DNA of 5,898 nucleotides from Deltaproteobacteria bacterium. GTDB taxonomy: Bacteria > Desulfobacterota > Desulfobacteria > Desulfobacterales > JAUVVS01. Under the pieces are notes generated by a model. It worked only from the letters and a program-made list of their open reading frames with translations, did not search any database and was not told where the DNA came from. Position 1 is the stretch's first letter, and the number at the start of each line of letters is the position of its first letter. The position numbers and the translations under genes were made by a program. Where the stretch lies: positions 1-5,898 of the forward strand of contig JAUVVS010000153.1 of NCBI GenBank assembly GCA_030604545.1. Reading direction: 5' to 3'. Shown piece by piece: positions 5,773 to 5,898 of the stretch.

Positions 5773-5840
5773 GTAACACTTTAGCCCTTTGAAACCAGTT
5801 TATACAAATAAGCTTGAAAGGTGATTAAATTTTCAGCCGT
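5773..5840 (-). repeat. Right copy of 68-base perfect inverted repeat
   Basis: This is the exact reverse complement of 3364-3431. Unlike the left copy it has no local hairpin partner: the sequence after 5840 does not match the reverse complement of 3341-3363, so the left hairpin arm is not duplicated here. Confidence 0.95.
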
Positions 5841-5898
5841 GTAATTGTCTGACCTCAAACTTCTTTCTTTACACTCACTTATGCGCGAGTTTTACACG
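5841..5898. other. Right edge of the window, no gene seen
   Basis: No open frame of note on either strand. GTGTAA (5839-5844) is complementary to TTACAC (5869-5874), a weak six-base pairing that overlaps the end of the inverted repeat. I attach no function to it. Confidence 0.3.

Noticed and set aside
3364..5840. A complete insertion sequence or transposon
   Set aside because: The inverted repeats are suggestive, but the enclosed gene is a redox enzyme with no transposase or recombinase motif, and I see no clear target-site duplication. I report the repeats only.

Overview
The window looks like part of an anaerobic bacterial genome, most likely a sulfate-reducing or related member of the Desulfobacterota. 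This is an inference from gene content: siroheme decarboxylase (AhbB type), an RnfB-like iron-sulfur protein fused to a GltD/NfnB-type flavoprotein, and a CRP-like sensor domain fused to an HndB-type ferredoxin domain. The AT-leaning composition and many short intergenic repeats also fit. No 16S rRNA or other marker is present to confirm it. All five convincing genes are on the + strand.

Region 1 (1-1655). About 113 bases of leader, possibly holding the tail of an upstream gene, precede two tandem paralogues. The first (114-860) is a cyclic-nucleotide-binding-like domain joined to a C-terminal thioredoxin-like [2Fe-2S] ferredoxin domain of the HndB/NuoF type. The second (1086-1571) is a sensor domain alone, about half identical to the first. 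The 225-base gap between them holds an imperfect inverted-repeat element with a GC-rich core.

Region 2 (1656-3346). mtnA (methylthioribose-1-phosphate isomerase) is followed by ahbB (siroheme decarboxylase beta subunit, Lrp/AsnC fold). A 91-base array of thirteen 7-base units runs through the mtnA stop codon and most of the mtnA-ahbB spacer, and encodes the last 17 residues of MtnA.

Region 3 (3341-5898). A long hairpin starts at the ahbB stop codon. A 2.07-kb gene follows, coding for an RnfB-GltD fusion with a membrane anchor, about five predicted Fe-S sites, FAD- and NAD(P)-binding folds and a C-terminal CxxCCxxC motif. This gene sits alone between two perfect 68-base inverted repeats (3364-3431 and 5773-5840), the most striking structural feature of the window. 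No transposase or recombinase lies between the repeats.

Functional reading: the genes share a theme of anaerobic redox and cofactor metabolism (heme from siroheme, ferredoxin/NAD(P)H electron transfer, sulfur-nucleoside salvage). They do not form one recognisable pathway. The first two genes may sense a small ligand or redox state, but their partners are outside the window.
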